Shown: positions 5,568 through 7,503 of the stretch, piece after piece
Layout of the letters: each line of letters opens with the position of its first letter
Numbering within the stretch: position 1 is the stretch's first letter
Assembly: GCA_002309275.1 (NCBI GenBank)
Contig: DBXL01000034.1
Location: 1-7,503, forward strand
DNA length: 7,503 bases
Source of the DNA: Ruminococcaceae bacterium UBA1213
GTDB lineage: Bacteria > Bacillota > Clostridia > Oscillospirales > Acutalibacteraceae
Direction: 5' to 3'
Program-made: the position numbers and the translations under genes
Notes under the pieces: model-generated
What the model was told of the DNA's origin: nothing
The model's database searches: none
Seen by the model: the letters and a program-made list of their open reading frames with translations, nothing else

Positions 5568-6953
5568 TCAGGAGGACAGTCCGAGAATAATAGTAATGAT
5601 TCTGACGGCAAACAGTCCGAATGATACCCACATGACAGGGTGTATTTCTTTGATTTTGCCTGTAACGACTTTGAGGATTACCCATGCAATGATACCGAAC
5701 ATAATACCGTTTGCTATGGAGTAGGAGAAAGGCATCATAATAACTGCAAGGAAACCGCCTACAGAGTCGGCAATATCACTGTCGAAGTCCATTTTAGTGA
5801 CGTTTTTCAGCATGAGCAGTCCCACGAATACAAGTGCGGGAGTTGTCGCAAATGACGGTATGGCAAGAAAAATCGGATAAAGCGGGAGGGCAAGTATAAA
5901 CAATACTGCCGAAGTGAGTGCTGTCAGACCTGTTCTGCCTCCTTCGGCAACGCCCGTTGTGGATTCCACATAAGAGGTAACCGTTGATGTACCGAGTACC
6001 GAACCTGCAACCGTACCAATGGCATCTGCCATCAAAGCACGGCCTACTCTTGGAAGTTCGCCTTTTTCATCAAGCATTTTGCCCTCATGTGCAACGCCTA
6101 TCAGAGTGCCGACTGTATCGAACAAATCTACAAAGAGGAATGCAAAGAGTATTACAATGAAATTGACGGTGTTGGAAACGATGTAGGAGAAGTTGAACTT
6201 GAAGAAGGTATTTTCTGCCATATTCTGAATGGGAGCGATGACAGAATAGTTGTCAAAGTTTGGTATTACAGAATAAACGCCTGCGTCTGCATTGACAGTG
6301 TACCAGCCTGTAAGCTCTGCAATAATGCCGAATATCCATGTTGCAACGATACCTATGAGAATAGCACCCTTTACTTTGAAATGCCAGAGAGCTGCAATGA
6401 TAAGAGTTCCCGCAAGTGCGAGCACCACATCAGGTGAACCGAGATTTCCCAATCCGACAAGCGTTGACGGATTATCGACAATGATATTTGCCCCTTTCAG
6501 ACCTACTATGACAATAAATAAACCGATACCAGCCGAAATGCCGAGTTTAAGATTGGCAGGCACTTTATTGACAAGTGTTTCTCTGAACTTGAAGATTGAC
6601 AGGAGTATGAAAATAATGCCTTCAAAGAGAATGGCAGTCAAAGCGACCTGCCAGCCGTCTGTAATGCCCTGTTTGGAAAGTTCGGGAACTACCGAATAGG
6701 CAAAATAGGCATTCAGTCCCATACCCGAAGCGAGTACAACAGGGTAATTGGCAAAGAATGCCATAATGAGAGTGGCAAAGGCTGCCGAAATGGCAGTTGC
6801 GGCAAAGATAGCCTGAGAGGGCATACCGGAAGCGGATAATATACTTGGATTGACTGCAAGTATATATGCCATAGCGAGAAATGTTGTCAGTCCGGCAATG
6901 ATTTCCGTTTTCACGGTAGTACCGTTTTTCTTGAGTTTAAAAAGCTTTTCCAA
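5568..6953 (-). CDS. Purine (adenine/guanine/hypoxanthine) permease, AzgA/PbuG type of the NCS2 family
   Basis: A 461-residue polytopic membrane protein with about 12-14 spans. Family marks include the N-terminal block from TEIIAGLTTFLAMAYIL to NPSIL (16-39), GMGLNAYFAY (77-86), LFDTVGTLIGVA (277-288) and GTSTVTSYVE with EGGRTGL (321-343). Relatives (PbuG, PbuO, PurP, AzgA) import adenine, guanine or hypoxanthine with protons; the exact substrate is not readable. The start is an unusual TTG at 6953: no ATG lies near, and AAGGAGG (6968-6962) stands eight bases upstream, while the first residues MEKLFKLKKNGTTVKTE fit the family. It has its own promoter and terminator and so is a single-gene unit. 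The leader is about 30 bases, too short for the purine riboswitch that often controls such genes in Firmicutes. Confidence 0.93.
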   Translation of the reverse strand: MEKLFKLKKNGTTVKTEIIAGLTTFLAMAYILAVNPSILSASGMPSQAIFAATAISAAFATLIMAFFANYPVVLASGMGLNAYFAYSVVPELSKQGITDGWQVALTAILFEGIIFILLSIFKFRETLVNKVPANLKLGISAGIGLFIVIVGLKGANIIVDNPSTLVGLGNLGSPDVVLALAGTLIIAALWHFKVKGAILIGIVATWIFGIIAELTGWYTVNADAGVYSVIPNFDNYSVIAPIQNMAENTFFKFNFSYIVSNTVNFIVILFAFLFVDLFDTVGTLIGVAHEGKMLDEKGELPRVGRALMADAIGTVAGSVLGTSTVTSYVESTTGVAEGGRTGLTALTSAVLFILALPLYPIFLAIPSFATTPALVFVGLLMLKNVTKMDFDSDIADSVGGFLAVIMMPFSYSIANGIMFGIIAWVILKVVTGKIKEIHPVMWVSFGLFAVRIITIILGLSS

Positions 6954-6961
6954 AGGATATT

Positions 6962-6968
6962 CCTCCTT
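6962..6968 (-). promoter_or_regulatory. Ribosome-binding site deciding the permease TTG start
   Basis: The minus strand reads AAGGAGG, then eight bases (AATATCCT), then TTG. This near-perfect match to the 16S rRNA tail fixes a TTG as the initiation codon. Confidence 0.88.
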
Positions 6969-6987
6969 AAAAATAATTTACAGTATT

Positions 6988-7015
6988 ATTATATCAAAAG
7001 GAATGTTTTTTTCAA
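6988..7015 (-). promoter_or_regulatory. Promoter of the purine permease gene
   Basis: On the minus strand TTGAAA (7015-7010) and TATAAT (6993-6988) are separated by 16 bases. Transcription would start near 6982, giving a leader of roughly 30 bases. The -35 box lies 20 bases from that of the divergent gene. Confidence 0.72.
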
Positions 7016-7016
7016 G

Positions 7017-7090
7017 TATCATGGAGAAATTTTGTTGACAGTGACGATTAATAGTGTTATTATTTTAGTGCAGTAAAATGTTATCATGGA
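7017..7090. repeat. Repeated TATCATGGA words in the divergent promoter region
   Basis: TATCATGGA occurs at 7017-7025, between the two divergent -35 boxes, and at 7082-7090, just below the rightward transcription start. The second copy lies in a 14-base dyad, GTT-nn-CATG-nn-AAC (7080-7093). The paired placement is what a repressor's operators might show, but no regulator gene is present here. Confidence 0.35.
7035..7063 (+). promoter_or_regulatory. Promoter of the solute-binding protein gene
   Basis: TTGACA (7035-7040), a 17-base spacer and TATTAT (7058-7063) form a strong sigma-A promoter. Transcription would begin near 7070, leaving an 80-base leader. Confidence 0.82.
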
Positions 7091-7111
7091 AACGGGGCGG
7101 TTTTGTACTGC
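7070..7111 (+). promoter_or_regulatory. Possible 5'-terminal hairpin in the binding-protein mRNA leader
   Basis: GCAGTA (7070-7075) pairs with TACTGC (7106-7111), and AAA/TTT can extend the stem past one bulge. The predicted transcript would start at or next to the stem. CTTTTTATATA follows, so this could be a weak attenuator or a 5' stabilising structure. The long loop makes the stem only moderately stable. Confidence 0.35.
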
Positions 7112-7149
7112 CTTTTTATATATAAAACAAATCAGAAAGGAACAGTGAA

Positions 7150-7503
7150 ATGTTGAAAAGAAATTCAAAAAGACATCTGCATTTTGTTTTGGGAATGCTG
7201 CTTATCATGTCCATGATAGTAAGCACGGCATTCATAGCAACTCCGCAGATGAAGGCAGCAGACAGGACTTTTACAGTCGGCTTTGATGCAGAATTCCCGC
7301 CCTACGGCTATAAGGACACTAACGGCGAGTATGTGGGATTTGATTTGGACTTGGCACAGGAGGTATGCGACAGAAACGGCTGGACTCTGAAAAAACAGCC
7401 TATCGACTGGGATTTCAAGGATAAAGAACTGAACAGCGGTTCGATTGACTGTATCTGGAACGGCTTCACGATTGACGGCAGGGAAAATGATTATACATGG
7501 TCA
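7150..7503 (+). CDS. Amino-acid-type ABC transporter solute-binding protein (SBP family 3), C-terminus cut off
   Basis: The frame runs 118 codons to the window edge. The N-terminus is an export signal: basic MLKRNSKRH, a hydrophobic core to about residue 30, and a likely cleavage site near MKAAD (34-38). The mature part begins TFTVGFDAEFPPYGYKD and continues EYVGFDLDLAQEV, DCIWNGFTI and GRENDYTWS, typical of lobe 1 of family-3 binding proteins for polar or charged amino acids, cystine or related solutes. The ligand cannot be read. There is no lipobox cysteine, although free binding proteins of Gram-positive bacteria are usually lipoproteins; the missing C-terminus may carry a fused permease domain. 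The start is ATG at 7150, seven bases after AAAGGAA. A strong promoter and structured leader precede it. It is unrelated in function to the leftward genes. Confidence 0.88.
   Translation, partial: MLKRNSKRHLHFVLGMLLIMSMIVSTAFIATPQMKAADRTFTVGFDAEFPPYGYKDTNGEYVGFDLDLAQEVCDRNGWTLKKQPIDWDFKDKELNSGSIDCIWNGFTIDGRENDYTWS

Overview
The window reads as a Gram-positive, low-to-mid GC bacterium of the class Clostridia, probably close to Ruminococcus/Oscillospiraceae. This rests on the gene order rpmH-rnpA-yidD-yidC-jag-mnmE, strong AGGAGG ribosome sites, a Gram-positive type YidC with no large N-terminal periplasmic domain, a Jag/KhpB (KH plus R3H) protein, and period-7 intergenic repeats. The genus is a guess; the gene identities are firm.

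Layout, right to left. A divergent promoter region at 6954-7149 separates a rightward gene for an amino-acid-type extracytoplasmic binding protein (7150 to the window edge, incomplete) from a leftward AzgA/PbuG-type purine permease (5570-6953, TTG start). The permease ends at a textbook intrinsic terminator (5519-5554). A near-consensus promoter (TTGACA-18-TATAAT, 5451-5480) then drives a leftward operon: rpmH (bL34), rnpA (RNase P protein), yidD, yidC (membrane insertase), jag/khpB (RNA-binding), mnmE (tRNA wobble-uridine GTPase) and an incomplete membrane acyltransferase. This is the classic ribosome, RNase P and insertase cluster, but dnaA is not upstream of rpmH and mnmG/rsmG do not directly follow mnmE.

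The most unusual material lies between the genes. The operon has three spacers of any size (rpmH/rnpA, yidD/yidC, jag/mnmE), and each can form an RNA hairpin. Two are built from period-7 repeats: a 20-of-21-pair inverted element at 5122-5237, and a 16-pair stem followed by a U-run at 2411-2463. The yidD/yidC spacer carries a diverged piece of the same repeat family, a 9-bp hairpin touching the yidC ribosome site, and a 19-codon leader reading frame whose stop overlaps the yidC start. That arrangement resembles leader-controlled insertase genes such as MifM-yidC2, but here it is inferred from sequence only.

No rRNA, tRNA, CRISPR array, insertion sequence or transposase was seen, and no gene-free stretch exceeds 200 bases.
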